DNA of 64,000 bases from Chryseobacterium sp. (lineage in GTDB: Bacteria > Bacteroidota > Bacteroidia > Flavobacteriales > Weeksellaceae): NCBI GenBank assembly GCA_027492795.1, contig JAPUEB010000006.1, forward strand, positions 248,001 to 312,000. The letters are read 5' to 3'. Shown piece after piece: positions 35,609-45,674 of this stretch (position 1 is the first letter of the stretch; every line of letters starts with the position of its first letter). The position numbers and the translations under genes were made by a program. The notes beneath the pieces were generated by a model that searched no databases, was not told the origin of the DNA, and was given only the letters and a program-made list of their open reading frames with translations.

Positions 35609-36065
35609 GATATTAGGCTTTTGCAGCCTCTTTATAATCCTCGTAAGCTGCAAAAACACATCGGAAGACATCAAAACAGTAAGTTTAAACGGGGTTTGGA
35701 GCCATAAGTTGGAACAACGCTTTGATTTCGATATTAAAGATGCCGAGAATCCGAAAAACATTATATTTGTAGTGAGGAACAATAACGACTATCCTTACAG
35801 CAACATCCGGTTTATAGTGAATTTCACCAACCTGAAAAGCAAGAAAAAGGAAACGGACACCCTAAACTATATCATGGCAAAACCCAACGGAGAATGGATC
35901 GGCAGCGGTTTCGGCGGCACCAAAGAAATCCTTTTTCAGTACAAGATGAATTATAGGTTCCCCAACAATGGAACTTACCGCTTCGGTGTAATTCAGGCAA
36001 TGAGAAACAATGATTTACCGGGTATAGAAGATATTGGCATTAAAATAGAAAATTCAAAACCATAA
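35592..36065 (+). CDS. gldH: Gliding-motility lipoprotein GldH
   Basis: A 157-residue lipoprotein required for gliding in Flavobacterium, linked to the type IX secretion machinery. Lipobox FIILVSCK. Family blocks: NGVWSHKLEQRFDF, NDYPYSNIRF and NGTYRFGVIQAMRNN...PGIEDIGI. The start is uncertain: a GTG at 35592 gives a compact signal peptide and overlaps the ricT end by 17 bases, while an ATG at 35520 in the same frame would add 24 very basic residues and overlap ricT by 89 bases. I prefer GTG. Confidence 0.87.
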   Translation: MTIIHKILGFCSLFIILVSCKNTSEDIKTVSLNGVWSHKLEQRFDFDIKDAENPKNIIFVVRNNNDYPYSNIRFIVNFTNLKSKKKETDTLNYIMAKPNGEWIGSGFGGTKEILFQYKMNYRFPNNGTYRFGVIQAMRNNDLPGIEDIGIKIENSKP

Positions 36066-36075
36066 TTTATTTTTT

Positions 36076-38454
36076 ATGGATAACAAAAATAATACTGGAG
36101 GTAATGGGAATAAAACATTTCCGCTTCCCCCCAAAAAAACCAAAAGAAAAGGCTGGAAAAAATGGGTAAAATATATTTGGCTTGCTCTCATTTTCCTTGT
36201 TTTAGGCATATCCACACTCTTTTTTGCAGTTTCACAAGGATTTCTGGGCGAAATGCCCGAAGTGAAAGAGCTGGACAACCCCGATATTTATGTAGCTTCA
36301 GAAATTTACTCTGCGGATAATGTTCTCCTAGGTAAGTTTGAAAAAGAAAAAACCCAACCCGTAAACTATCAGGATTTGCCAAAGCATTTGGTTTATGCGC
36401 TTCAGGCGAAAGAAGACGAACGCTTCAAAGAACATTCAGGTATCGATATCCAATCTGTAGCAAGAGCAGTTGTCTATAGAGGACAAAGAGGAGGGGGCTC
36501 CACCATCACACAACAGTTGGCAAAGCTCCTATTCACAGGAACAGCTTCTCAAAACAAGATAGAGAGGGCCTTTCAAAAACTTAAGGAATGGGTGGTAGCA
36601 GTAAGCCTTGAAAAAAGATATACCAAAGAAGAAATCATACAGCTTTATTTCAATAAGTTCGATTTTCTGTATAATGCCAACGGAATCGAGATGGCTTCCA
36701 GAATATATTTCAACAAATCTGCGAAAGACCTTACTTTGCCAGAGGCTGCCGTTTTTGTATCCATGCTTGAAGCTCCAGTTGCCAACAACCCAATGCGAAA
36801 TATGGAGAGAGCGAAACGCAGAAGAGACGTGGTTTTGGAACAAATGCTTAAAACAGGATATATCGACCAGGCAACCTTCCAAAAAGCGGTGGACACACCC
36901 ATTAAACTCGATTACCAACCTGTAAAATCCATAGACGAAGGCTACTCTGCCTACTACAAATTCTACCTACGCAAAGAAATTGAGAACTACCTGAAAGAAT
37001 ATGAAAAGAAAACAGGAAAAACGCTCAATCTTTTTAAAGACGGCCTAAAAATCTATACCACACTGGATTCAAAAATGCAGAAATATGCCGAAGAATCCAT
37101 CAAGGAACACCTTACAGATTTGCAAAAAAGTTTCGACAGAGAACAGCGCGGAAGAAAGCAGGCGCCATTTTATTTAATTTCAGACAAGGAAATAAGCAGC
37201 ATAATGATGTCTGCTGTTAAAAGGACTGGGCGATACAAACAATTAAAAGCCGCAGGTGTATCCGAGGATTCCATTATGCTCGATTTCAAAACTCCCATTA
37301 AAATGTCTCGATTCACTTGGGCAGGGGAAGAAGAAGTAGAAATGTCTCCTTGGGATTCAATAAGATATCACAAGCAAATTGCACAAGCTGGATTAATGTC
37401 GATGGTTCCCGGAACCGGTGAGATTAAAGCTTGGGTAGGAGGTATCAATTGGCAACATTTTCAATATGACCATATCAAGCAGGGAAAAAGACAGGTAGGC
37501 TCCACATTCAAACCATTTGTTTATGCCACCGCAATTATGAATTTAGGAATGACCCCATGTTCGCAAGTTTCCAATGCAACATATAGAAAAGGAACATGGA
37601 CGGTGGAAGGTTCAGGAGGAATGCTAGATCTGAAAAACGCTTTAGCACACTCCAAAAACCCAGTAGCAGTAAGGCTTATAGAAATGACGAGTCCCAAAAA
37701 AGTAATCCAAACAGCAAGAGATCTTGGTGTAACAGAAGAAATGCCTAATGAATACGCCATCGCACTTGGATCATCAGACATAACCATTTATGAAATGTTG
37801 GGCGCATACAGCACATTTGCCAACTACGGAAATTATCAAAAACCAGAAATGATATGGCGTATAGAAGACGCCAACGGAAGAGTAATAAAAGAAGTAGAAA
37901 GCGAAATCAGAGAAGTAATGAACGAAAAATATGCCTATACAATGATTGAACTCATGAAAGGTGTGGCACAGTTTGGTACGGCATCCGGTGAATTGGGAAG
38001 AAGAGGAATCAGTAAAGCAGTAGAAATAGCAGGAAAAACCGGAACTACGCAAAACAACTCCGACGGTTGGTTTATGGGAATTACGCCAAATCTTGCAACC
38101 GGAGTTTGGGTAGGATGGGAAGATAGAGCTACCCACTTCTGGGGAACCGGAGAAGGACAGGGTGCAAAAATGGCACTCCCGATTTGGGCAATTTTCATGA
38201 AAAAAGTTTGGGCAGATAAAACTTTGGGTATTACGCCCGACGACAAATTTGTAAAACCTTCGGATTGGACGGATGGTTGCCAAGACTTACAGGGACTTAC
38301 AGGAGGCTACGGAGACGAAGGCCCACTGCAAACCATTGAAGACCTAAAAAATCCAAAAATTGAGGAACCTACCCACACAAAATCTCCTGCAAGAAAGGAA
38401 GAAAATGTGAACGAAACCATCAATAAGGGTGAAGAGATAGATTTTAATAAATAA
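36076..38454 (+). CDS. Bifunctional penicillin-binding protein 1A
   Basis: A 792-residue peptidoglycan synthase. One N-terminal membrane anchor (about residues 33-55). The GT51 transglycosylase domain has EDERFKEHSGIDIQSVARAV and GGSTITQQLAKLLF. The transpeptidase has SxxK in VGSTFKPFVYA, SxN in AHSKNPVAV, and KTGT in IAGKTGTTQNNSDGWFMG. It follows gldH by 10 bp and closes the operon; a terminator follows. Confidence 0.96.
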   Translation: MDNKNNTGGNGNKTFPLPPKKTKRKGWKKWVKYIWLALIFLVLGISTLFFAVSQGFLGEMPEVKELDNPDIYVASEIYSADNVLLGKFEKEKTQPVNYQDLPKHLVYALQAKEDERFKEHSGIDIQSVARAVVYRGQRGGGSTITQQLAKLLFTGTASQNKIERAFQKLKEWVVAVSLEKRYTKEEIIQLYFNKFDFLYNANGIEMASRIYFNKSAKDLTLPEAAVFVSMLEAPVANNPMRNMERAKRRRDVVLEQMLKTGYIDQATFQKAVDTPIKLDYQPVKSIDEGYSAYYKFYLRKEIENYLKEYEKKTGKTLNLFKDGLKIYTTLDSKMQKYAEESIKEHLTDLQKSFDREQRGRKQAPFYLISDKEISSIMMSAVKRTGRYKQLKAAGVSEDSIMLDFKTPIKMSRFTWAGEEEVEMSPWDSIRYHKQIAQAGLMSMVPGTGEIKAWVGGINWQHFQYDHIKQGKRQVGSTFKPFVYATAIMNLGMTPCSQVSNATYRKGTWTVEGSGGMLDLKNALAHSKNPVAVRLIEMTSPKKVIQTARDLGVTEEMPNEYAIALGSSDITIYEMLGAYSTFANYGNYQKPEMIWRIEDANGRVIKEVESEIREVMNEKYAYTMIELMKGVAQFGTASGELGRRGISKAVEIAGKTGTTQNNSDGWFMGITPNLATGVWVGWEDRATHFWGTGEGQGAKMALPIWAIFMKKVWADKTLGITPDDKFVKPSDWTDGCQDLQGLTGGYGDEGPLQTIEDLKNPKIEEPTHTKSPARKEENVNETINKGEEIDFNK

Positions 38455-38476
38455 GCTTTTCTTTTAATAATACTTT

Positions 38477-38508
38477 AAATCCTTTCAAAATTTTGGAAGG
38501 ATTTTTTA
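38477..38508 (+). terminator. Terminator of the ricT-gldH-pbp operon
   Basis: AAATCCTT and AAGGATTT arms with extra CAAAA/TTTTG pairing, then a T run. Confidence 0.8.
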
Positions 38509-38524
38509 TTCCTAAATTTACCGA

Positions 38525-40066
38525 ATGAACCTCCAAAACATCACCCAACAATATTTAGAGCTATTTCCAGGAGATTTTTCTGGAAACCCAATGCAAAGAC
38601 AAACCCCAAAAATGCTCTTTGCAACAATAAGTCCCGCTGGTTTCGAAAATCCGGAAATGATTATTTTTAATGATAATCTATCAGACGAAATTGGCTTGGG
38701 AACACTTGAAACCCAAGATTTGGATTTTTTAGTGGGAAATAATCTTCCAAAAAATGTAAAAACCTACGCAACAGCTTATGCAGGACACCAGTTTGGAAAT
38801 TGGGCAGGACAATTGGGCGACGGAAGAGCAATTTTCGCCGGAGAAGTAAAAAATAATGCCGGAAAAACCACAGAAATACAATGGAAAGGAGCCGGTGCAA
38901 CACCATATTCTCGTTTTGCAGACGGAAGAGCGGTTTTGCGTTCCTCACTTCGCGAATACCTGATGAGTGAAGCCATTTTTCATTTAAAAATTCCCACCAC
39001 AAGAGCTTTAAGTTTGACTTTTACAGGCGAAGAAGTTGTTCGCGACATCATGTATAACGGAAATCCGAAACCCGAAAAGGGCGCAGTAATGATAAGAACT
39101 GCTGAAAGTTTTCTGCGTTTTGGGCATTTCGAGCTGCTTTCTGCACAAAAAGAAACCGAAACTTTAAAAAAACTTGCAGATTTTGTAATTCAAAATTATT
39201 TTCCGGAAATCACTTCCGAAGGAACACAGAAATACAAAGATTTTTTTGAAAGTATCTGCCAAAAAACAGCTGATTTAATGGTAGACTGGCTTCGTGTAGG
39301 CTTTGTACATGGTGTGATGAATACGGATAATATGTCGATTTTGGGCTTAACGATGGATTACGGTCCGTTTTCGATGATGGATGAATTCGACCTGAACTTC
39401 ACCTCGAACACCACCGATTTGCCAGGTAAAAGATATGCCTTCGGAAAACAGGCGCAAATTTCACAATGGAATTTGTGGCAACTCGCCAATAGCCTTTTTC
39501 CACTTATTCAGGATGAAAAATTTTTGGAAGATGTTTTGAATGACTACAGTTCCTATTTCTGGGAAAAACACGACAAAATGCTCGCATCAAAGTTTGGTTT
39601 TGATAAGGTTTTGCAGGGAGATGAAACTTTTTTTGTGGAAGCTCAAACGATGATGCAGGAACTGAAGTTGGATTACACTTTGTTTTTTACAGAATTAGAA
39701 AAAATTAATAAGAACTTTGAATTGATGGAATTTTTAGAAAAAGTTTCTTATTTGCCTTATTCCAATGAAAATGGGGTGAAGCTGAAATATTTCGTTGAAA
39801 AATATCAAAGCAGACTTGCAAGAAACACAATTTCCTTTGAAGAAACTTTAGCGTTAATGCGGAGAAACAATCCGAAATTTACGTTGCGAAATTATCTTTT
39901 GTTTGATTGTATTAAGGAACTTGAAATTGGAAAGAGAGACTTATTGGAAAAGCTTTTGAAAGCTTTAGAAAATCCATACCAAGAAGTTTTTCCGGAATTT
40001 TCTGCAAAACGGCCTTCAAAATACGACGGAATTCCCGGTTGCGGCATGCTCTCCTGTAGCTCATAA
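38525..40066 (+). CDS. selO: Protein adenylyltransferase SelO (YdiU family)
   Basis: A pseudokinase-fold enzyme that transfers AMP to Ser, Thr or Tyr of protein targets, tied to redox stress. The 513-residue protein has YAGHQFGNWAGQLGDGRAI, WKGAGATPYSRFADGRAVLRSS, and VGFVHGVMNTDNMSILGLTMDYGP with the inverted active-site Asp residues. It ends MLSCSS: the Cys third from the end sits where eukaryotic SelO carries selenocysteine. Standalone gene after the operon terminator. Confidence 0.95.
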   Translation: MNLQNITQQYLELFPGDFSGNPMQRQTPKMLFATISPAGFENPEMIIFNDNLSDEIGLGTLETQDLDFLVGNNLPKNVKTYATAYAGHQFGNWAGQLGDGRAIFAGEVKNNAGKTTEIQWKGAGATPYSRFADGRAVLRSSLREYLMSEAIFHLKIPTTRALSLTFTGEEVVRDIMYNGNPKPEKGAVMIRTAESFLRFGHFELLSAQKETETLKKLADFVIQNYFPEITSEGTQKYKDFFESICQKTADLMVDWLRVGFVHGVMNTDNMSILGLTMDYGPFSMMDEFDLNFTSNTTDLPGKRYAFGKQAQISQWNLWQLANSLFPLIQDEKFLEDVLNDYSSYFWEKHDKMLASKFGFDKVLQGDETFFVEAQTMMQELKLDYTLFFTELEKINKNFELMEFLEKVSYLPYSNENGVKLKYFVEKYQSRLARNTISFEETLALMRRNNPKFTLRNYLLFDCIKELEIGKRDLLEKLLKALENPYQEVFPEFSAKRPSKYDGIPGCGMLSCSS

Positions 40067-40123
40067 CGGTTTGAAGTGATCAATCTGCTTTTAAAAAATT
40101 TGAACAGAAAAACCCTCACTCTC

Positions 40124-41779
40124 TCAAGCTCCTTTTATAAGTTCTTCCGCTTGTTTCAGCGCAGCATCTGTAATCTTGGAGCCAGAAAGCAATTGCGCAA
40201 TTTCTTGAAGCTTTTCTTCATTATTTAAAGGAATAATACTAGACTGTGTTTTGCCAGAAACCTCTTCTTTAACAACTTTATAATTGTTATCTCCTTTTGC
40301 GGCAACTTGTGCAAGATGTGTGATGACGATGAGCTGCATATCTTTCGACATTTCCTGCATAACTTTTCCCATTTCATCGGCAATTTTACCAGAAACTCCC
40401 GTGTCGATCTCATCTAAAATTAATGTCGGAAGCTCTGCGTTTTCTGCCATAATCTTTTTTACTGCAAGCATCACTCGCGATCTTTCTCCTCCTGAAATTG
40501 CGGTCTGGATTGGTTTTAAAGGAAACCCAGAATTCGCCTGAAACAAAATCTCAATCTTATTTTTCCCAAAATCATTATAGGTGGCAGAAGCGGCTAAATC
40601 CACCTGAATTTTTGATTTTTCGAGACCGAGTTTTGAAAGCAGAGATTCTATTTTTTGGCTAAAAAGAGGAATCCCCTTTTCCCTTTTTTTAGAAATTTCT
40701 TTGGAAAGTTTTTCCAAAGTTTTTTCTAAGGTCGATAATTCCTTTTCTGATTTCAGAATGCGTTCTTCCAATTCTTCAAATCCCATTTGTTCTCCCGAAA
40801 TTTCGTCGCGTATGGCTATAAGCTCAGATATGCTGGATGCGTTATGTTTCAGGAAAAGGGCATTGATGGTATTTATCTGCTCATTTAGTTCTGAAAGCGC
40901 CATTGGATTTATTTCTATTTTCTCTGCCTCGTCCTGAAGTTCAAAAACCAAGTCCTTCAGTTCCAAAAATTGGCTTTCAAACCTTTGGCTTATTGCAGAA
41001 AAGTGGTGCGAAAGTTCTGCTGTTTTCAAAAGCTTGCCTCTCACATCAGCCAGCGCGTCCAAAATGCCAATATCATCTGCATCAAAACGTGCAAGGGCCT
41101 CGCTTAGGTTTTCGGAAATGCTTCCTGCGTTTTCCTGCATTTGAAAACGGTTTTGGATATCGTCCCAATCAACGTTGTCTAGTGCTGCATCTTCCAGTTC
41201 TTTTAGCAGGTAATTTTTGTAGTTGGATTCCTTATTTCCTTCCAAAAGCCTATTTTTCAGCTTTTCAAGCTCTTTTTTATTTTTTTTGTACTCGTTAATT
41301 GTATCCTGATAGGAAGCAATACTGTTTTGGTTTCCTGATATCCCGTCAATAATCCTAAATTGGTATTCCTCCGAAAATAAGTTGGAAGTTTCGAACTGCG
41401 AATGAATGTCCAGAAGTTTTGCTGAGATTGCTTTCAGAGCCTCCAAAGTTACCGGAACATCATTTACAAAAGCTCGGGATTTACCGTTTGGAAGTATTTC
41501 GCGTCGGATAATGGTGTTTTTTTCAAAGTCCAAATCATTTTCCTCAAAATAACTTCTAAAGTCTCCCTCTAGCAGAAACTCGGCTTCTACAATAGACTTT
41601 TTTTCAGAATTTTGGATGGATTTTGCATCTGCGCGTTCCCCCAAAATAAGTCGCAATGCACCCAAGATGATGGATTTTCCTGTTCCAGTTTCACCCGTAA
41701 TCACCTGAAGCCCCTTATTCAGAGTAATCTCAAGAGAATCTATCAGTGCAAAATTTTGGATGAAAATACGGTTCAGCAT
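40124..41779 (-). CDS. recN: DNA repair protein RecN
   Basis: An SMC-like ATPase of 551 residues used in double-strand-break repair. Walker A is ITGETGTGKSIILGALRLILG near residue 30; the central region (about 155-370) is long coiled coil; the C-terminal ABC head has SGGERSRVMLAVKKIM and Walker B PTLILDEIDTGVSG, then IVITHLAQVAA. It is the last of a rpoZ-coaBC-porD-recN series on one strand. Confidence 0.96.
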   Translation of the reverse strand: MLNRIFIQNFALIDSLEITLNKGLQVITGETGTGKSIILGALRLILGERADAKSIQNSEKKSIVEAEFLLEGDFRSYFEENDLDFEKNTIIRREILPNGKSRAFVNDVPVTLEALKAISAKLLDIHSQFETSNLFSEEYQFRIIDGISGNQNSIASYQDTINEYKKNKKELEKLKNRLLEGNKESNYKNYLLKELEDAALDNVDWDDIQNRFQMQENAGSISENLSEALARFDADDIGILDALADVRGKLLKTAELSHHFSAISQRFESQFLELKDLVFELQDEAEKIEINPMALSELNEQINTINALFLKHNASSISELIAIRDEISGEQMGFEELEERILKSEKELSTLEKTLEKLSKEISKKREKGIPLFSQKIESLLSKLGLEKSKIQVDLAASATYNDFGKNKIEILFQANSGFPLKPIQTAISGGERSRVMLAVKKIMAENAELPTLILDEIDTGVSGKIADEMGKVMQEMSKDMQLIVITHLAQVAAKGDNNYKVVKEEVSGKTQSSIIPLNNEEKLQEIAQLLSGSKITDAALKQAEELIKGA

Positions 41780-42043
41780 GTTTTGAATAACGAAATACGA
41801 AATTATAATTACGAAATAATTCCGTAAAAATACGGCTTTAATAAAAACTACGAAAACATTTTGAAATGCGAATTACGAAATGTGAACTACAATGCGGAAA
41901 ACGTGGGCTTTGAAGCAACAATTACGAAATTCAAATTACGAAATGAGGTGTATGAGGTGAAAAAAACGTTTAATTTGTGTTGAAATTTGAAAAGAAAGTG
42001 GTTTCTAAATTCGTAATTTCAACTTCGTATTTCCTATTTCACA
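41780..42043. repeat. Spacer of ATTACGAAAT words
   Basis: Near-copies of AATTACGAAAT occur at least six times, with inverse copies TTCGTAATTTC and TTCGTATTTCC at the right end; degenerate CCGTAAAAATACGG forms a small hairpin. There is no coding frame. It separates recN from the DUF4835 gene upstream. Confidence 0.7.
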
Positions 42044-42946
42044 TCATTTCCACTTGCTCCATTTGCTGTCGGTATTTTTCGGGGAAAAGGTAATCATAAG
42101 CTGTTTCAGCTCACTCATATTTACCGGGCCATTATTTGGGGAATCGAAAATGCTAAAAATCTCATTGGCTTTGGTATCCAAAAAGAGATTTATAGCGTAG
42201 TTCTGTTGAAAAGAGTTTTCGTACTGAGAGAGCCTTTTCAGGGCATCCGCTATATTTTTTTTCGGTTGGGACTGGTCTTGGCCGTTCATATTATCAAGGC
42301 CCGCTCTATGATAAGTGTAAGACATGCCACGAAGTGTAGATAAATTAGGATTAATGATGCCATCAATTAAGGATCCTCTTGTACGAGGCCCTTCCATTGT
42401 GGACCACCCTTCAAAACCTTTATTCATAGCATTTCTGGAAATAGACTGCGCTTTTGTGAACCATTGTTGTCCACCCATGTTTTGAAAGCTATCAGCGTCA
42501 TAACCTAAAATTAGATATACGTAGTAGCTTATAATATCCGTTAGGTTTTTGCCGGAAAACTGCCTCTCGTTGAAAATGAGATTTTCGTTTTCAATATACT
42601 CGAAAACTACCTTAGTATCGTTTACGTTGATTAATGGTGTTTCATAAGTTGAATTATACACTGGGCGAACTGCCTGTACTACAAGGTTTGCAGTAAATTT
42701 ATTCCCATCTCGATAAGTAATTACAAAAGCGAAATTAGACTTGATTTTTTCAAAGTTCTGCAACTTTTTTCCTGTCCAGCTGGTTTTATTAATAAAGTCT
42801 TTAATATTTCTTTCAAGTGTTTTATAGACCTGCTGATTGCTTCCTCCCATTTGTTGGGAATTTACGGTAACATTTGCCAGTAATTCCTGCGAAAAAGCAA
42901 TTTGTGTAAAGAAAAATATGGTGAATATGGTGAATATTTTTTTCAT
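42044..42946 (-). CDS. DUF4835 protein, PorD-like
   Basis: A 300-residue exported protein: signal peptide 1-19 (ends AFSQ), then family blocks LLANVTVNSQQMGGSNQQVYKTLERN, VYNSTYETPLIN and YYVYLILGYDADSF. DUF4835 is the family to which I assign PorD, an accessory protein of the type IX secretion system; that link is from memory. Its place between coaBC and recN is conserved in flavobacteria. Confidence 0.85.
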   Translation of the reverse strand: MKKIFTIFTIFFFTQIAFSQELLANVTVNSQQMGGSNQQVYKTLERNIKDFINKTSWTGKKLQNFEKIKSNFAFVITYRDGNKFTANLVVQAVRPVYNSTYETPLINVNDTKVVFEYIENENLIFNERQFSGKNLTDIISYYVYLILGYDADSFQNMGGQQWFTKAQSISRNAMNKGFEGWSTMEGPRTRGSLIDGIINPNLSTLRGMSYTYHRAGLDNMNGQDQSQPKKNIADALKRLSQYENSFQQNYAINLFLDTKANEIFSIFDSPNNGPVNMSELKQLMITFSPKNTDSKWSKWK

Positions 42947-42983
42947 TGGTTCTTTTGAATTTCAAAACGGAAAATTACACAAA

Positions 42984-44180
42984 TTATTTCAGAAATTGTG
43001 CTTCCAAAAAGTTTAGGATGTCTTTTGCAACTTCGTCTTTCGATTTTAGGTTAAACTCCAGCAATTCTGTTTTTGTAAGTATTTTTATCTTATTGGTATC
43101 GTTTCTGAATCCCGCTCCATCGTCTCGGAGCGAATTCAGCACTATCATGTCCAAGTTTTTCTTTTCCAGCTTTCCTTTGGCATTTTCTTCTTCATTTTGG
43201 GTTTCCAAAGCAAAACCTACAAGAAACTGGTGAGCCTTTCTCTCGCCCATCGTCTTCAAAATATCGGGGTTTTTTACCAATTCTATTACTAAATTTTGGT
43301 CGTTTTTTTTGATTTTTTCTTTTGCGACTTCTTTTGGAGCATAATCCGCAACCGCTGCACTTGCAATAGCTACATCTACGTTTTCATAATGTTTGAAAAC
43401 CTCATCATACATTTCTTTTGCTGATGTAACTCTGTGGATTTCAATATTGATATGTACGGGTTTTAAAGAGCTTGGCCCCGAAATAAGAATCACTCGAGCT
43501 CCTCTTTTAGCCGCTTCTTCAGCAATAGAGAAGCCCATCTTCCCAGATGAGTGGTTCCCAATAAACCGAACAGGATCAATGGCTTCATAAGTTGGTCCCG
43601 CGGTTATCAGCAAAGTTTTTCCTTCCAAACTTTTATTTTTTTGAAAATATTGTTCCATGTTTTTCACAATATTTTCAGGCTCTGCCATTCTTCCCTGCCC
43701 TACTAAGCCACTGGCAAGTTCTCCTTCCTCTGCGGGGATAATAATGTGCCCGAAATCCTCTGCCAATTCCAAATTTTGTTTTGTGGATGGATGTGCGTAC
43801 ATATCCAAATCCATGGCGGGAGCAATGAAAACGGGACATTTAGCAGACATATATGTGGCAAGTAGCAGGTTATCGCACATTCCGTGTACCATTTTTGAAA
43901 GCGTATTTGCAGTGCACGGAGCAATAAGCATTACATCTGCCCAAAGAGCAAGCTCCACATGGCTGTTCCAAGTTCCATCATGATCAAAAAAATCGCTGTA
44001 AACCGGTTTTTTGGAAAGTGTGGAAAAAGTTGTTTTCGTAACAAAATTTTCTGCAGCTGCCGTCATAACAACCTGTACTTCAGCCTTCTGCCCTATTAAT
44101 TCACGTATAAGATAATTAATTTTGTAGGCTGCTATTCCGCCTGTTACTCCAATCAGAATTTTTTTTCCCTGAAGACTCAT
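42984..44180 (-). CDS. coaBC: Bifunctional phosphopantothenoylcysteine decarboxylase/phosphopantothenate-cysteine ligase
   Basis: Two steps of CoA synthesis in one 398-residue enzyme. The CoaC half has the flavoprotein opening KKILIGVTGGIAAYK, MLIAPCTANTLSKMVHGMCDN and AMDLDMYAH. The CoaB half starts about residue 190 with ITAGPTYEAIDPVRFIGNHSSGKMG and includes AAVADYAPK and KNPDIL. Together with coaX in this window it supplies most of the pathway. The DUF4835 gene follows 37 bp downstream. Confidence 0.96.
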   Translation of the reverse strand: MSLQGKKILIGVTGGIAAYKINYLIRELIGQKAEVQVVMTAAAENFVTKTTFSTLSKKPVYSDFFDHDGTWNSHVELALWADVMLIAPCTANTLSKMVHGMCDNLLLATYMSAKCPVFIAPAMDLDMYAHPSTKQNLELAEDFGHIIIPAEEGELASGLVGQGRMAEPENIVKNMEQYFQKNKSLEGKTLLITAGPTYEAIDPVRFIGNHSSGKMGFSIAEEAAKRGARVILISGPSSLKPVHINIEIHRVTSAKEMYDEVFKHYENVDVAIASAAVADYAPKEVAKEKIKKNDQNLVIELVKNPDILKTMGERKAHQFLVGFALETQNEEENAKGKLEKKNLDMIVLNSLRDDGAGFRNDTNKIKILTKTELLEFNLKSKDEVAKDILNFLEAQFLK

Positions 44181-44241
44181 TACTCAATATTTAATATACG
44201 AATTTACTCTTTTTTTAATTATAGGACTGTGGCATACCAAC

Positions 44242-44274
44242 ATAAAAAAATCACAGAAGAATCTTCTGTGATTT
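44242..44274 (-). terminator. Hairpin between rpoZ and coaBC
   Basis: AAATCACAGAAGA / TCTTCTGTGATTT, a perfect 13-bp stem with almost no loop; read on the minus strand it is followed by seven U. Confidence 0.8.
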
Positions 44275-44298
44275 GGTGTAGATATGGTTTTTTATAAC

Positions 44299-44622
44299 TT
44301 AATTTCTTTCTTCTGTTTTTCTGAAGTAAACCTCGTCATCCATCCATTCTTTTATTGCAATGGATGTTGGCTTCGGGAGTTTTTCGTAATGTTTTGAGAT
44401 TTCTATTTGTTCTCTATTTTCGAAAACCTCTTCCAGAGTTGCGTTGTGTACGGCAAACTCGTCGAGCTTTGCATGAAGTTCTGTGCGAATTTCTGCATTA
44501 ATTTGCTCTGCTCTTTTGCCCATAATTACAATTGCCTCATAAATGGAGCCCACCTTTTTTTCGATTTTATCTCTGTCGTAGGTTATTGTATTTAGTTCTG
44601 CTTTTGAATCTTTTGCGCTCAT
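44299..44622 (-). CDS. rpoZ: RNA polymerase omega-like subunit
   Basis: A 107-residue omega homologue that helps assemble RNA polymerase. It has the family's NTITYDRDKIEKKVGSIYEAIVIMGKRAEQIN near the N-terminus, the K-R-A-E-Q-I-N region of omega that contacts beta-prime. The Bacteroidota form is longer at its C-terminus, as here. It lies between bamD and coaBC; own promoter box 30 bp upstream. Confidence 0.88.
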   Translation of the reverse strand: MSAKDSKAELNTITYDRDKIEKKVGSIYEAIVIMGKRAEQINAEIRTELHAKLDEFAVHNATLEEVFENREQIEISKHYEKLPKPTSIAIKEWMDDEVYFRKTEERN

Positions 44623-44651
44623 TATCAGTGCGTTTTATTTATTTGCGTGTG

Positions 44652-44659
44652 CAAATGTA
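44652..44659 (-). promoter_or_regulatory. -7 box before rpoZ
   Basis: TACATTTG on the minus strand in the 41-bp bamD-rpoZ gap; exact TAnnTTTG. Confidence 0.5.
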
Positions 44660-44663
44660 GTGA

Positions 44664-45626
44664 TTATTTTTGAATTGGTAAAGTTACTGCTGGAGGCGGT
44701 GTTGAAAGTCTTGCGCTGTCTCTTAACGCTTGTTTTGTGGTTCTATTTGCTTGTTCGGCGTCCTTTTCTGCCTGCATTCTCTTTTGTTTCTCTAGTGCTG
44801 CGGCTTTTTGAGATTCAACATGCTTTTGCAATTTGGCAAAACTTTCTTTTTCTTTCAAAAGTTTGTCGCGCAAGTTTATTGCGGTTTTAGCATTTTCTGT
44901 TCCTGGGAGTTCCTTTTCCACTCTTTTTGTGAAGGCAATTGCGTTTTCTATACGTTCCTGTTTCAAATCATAAACAGAGTTCACCGCAAGTTCGTAGCGA
45001 GAATTCATGATGTAATCGTAGATGCTCGGACGCAATTTGGTTGCAGGAAAGTCTTCCAAAACATTTTCCAAAGCAACGTTGGCGGATTTATAATCTCCCA
45101 TTTTGTAATACTGCCTCGCGTTTTCATAAGCTTTAAACTCTAGCTTATAGGAAAGTTCGTCAATGAGCTGGCTTATGTTTTTAGAACGTTCAGAATTGGG
45201 GTATTCATTAAGGAAGCTCTGAAGCTCGTTTATTGCCAATTCGGTACTGCTCTGATCTAAATTGTAGTCCATTGATCCCTTGTAATAACACAAAGCCGAC
45301 ATATACGACGCCTCTTCCTTTCTTGGATCTTGTGAAAAGTTTACTGCAAAATTTTTGAACTGATGCCCTGCAAGTTTATAGTTTTTATCATAATAATTGG
45401 CATATGCAGAATTAAAAACCACGTTGGGTGCGTCATCGGTTCCTGCTACCAAGTTGGTAAGTCTTTCGTATAGTGCAAGAGACTTGCTCCACTTCTTGTT
45501 GGCAAAATGCTCGTTAGCTACTTTTAATATAAAATCCTTATCTGCGCTTTTCAGAGCCTCGTCATGTTTAGATTTGCAACCGGCAATCATTAAAGCTGCG
45601 ATAAAAATAAAGATGTATTTCTTCAT
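44664..45626 (-). CDS. bamD: Outer-membrane assembly lipoprotein BamD
   Basis: A 320-residue TPR lipoprotein of the BAM complex, which inserts barrel proteins into the outer membrane. Lipobox MIAGCKSK with Cys17. TPR helices include ALYERLTNLVAGTDDAPNVVFNSAYANYY and LQSFLNEYPNSERSKNISQLIDELSYKLE. The C-terminal 60 residues are a Lys/Glu/Ala-rich helix (EKESFAKLQKHVESQKAAALEK), longer than in Escherichia coli BamD and usual in Bacteroidota. Confidence 0.93.
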   Translation of the reverse strand: MKKYIFIFIAALMIAGCKSKHDEALKSADKDFILKVANEHFANKKWSKSLALYERLTNLVAGTDDAPNVVFNSAYANYYDKNYKLAGHQFKNFAVNFSQDPRKEEASYMSALCYYKGSMDYNLDQSSTELAINELQSFLNEYPNSERSKNISQLIDELSYKLEFKAYENARQYYKMGDYKSANVALENVLEDFPATKLRPSIYDYIMNSRYELAVNSVYDLKQERIENAIAFTKRVEKELPGTENAKTAINLRDKLLKEKESFAKLQKHVESQKAAALEKQKRMQAEKDAEQANRTTKQALRDSARLSTPPPAVTLPIQK

Positions 45627-45674
45627 AAATGCTAATGAGGCGACCCCTAATTATGCAGAACGCCTATCAGTTTG

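Noticed and set aside
35324-35782. 152-codon minus-strand frame across ricT and gldH
   Set aside because: Antisense to two recognised genes; hydrophobic only because of the complement of Lys/Asn codons.
37774-38283. 169-codon minus-strand frame within the PBP1A gene
   Set aside because: It is antisense to the transpeptidase domain with clear motifs on the plus strand, so it is a chance frame.
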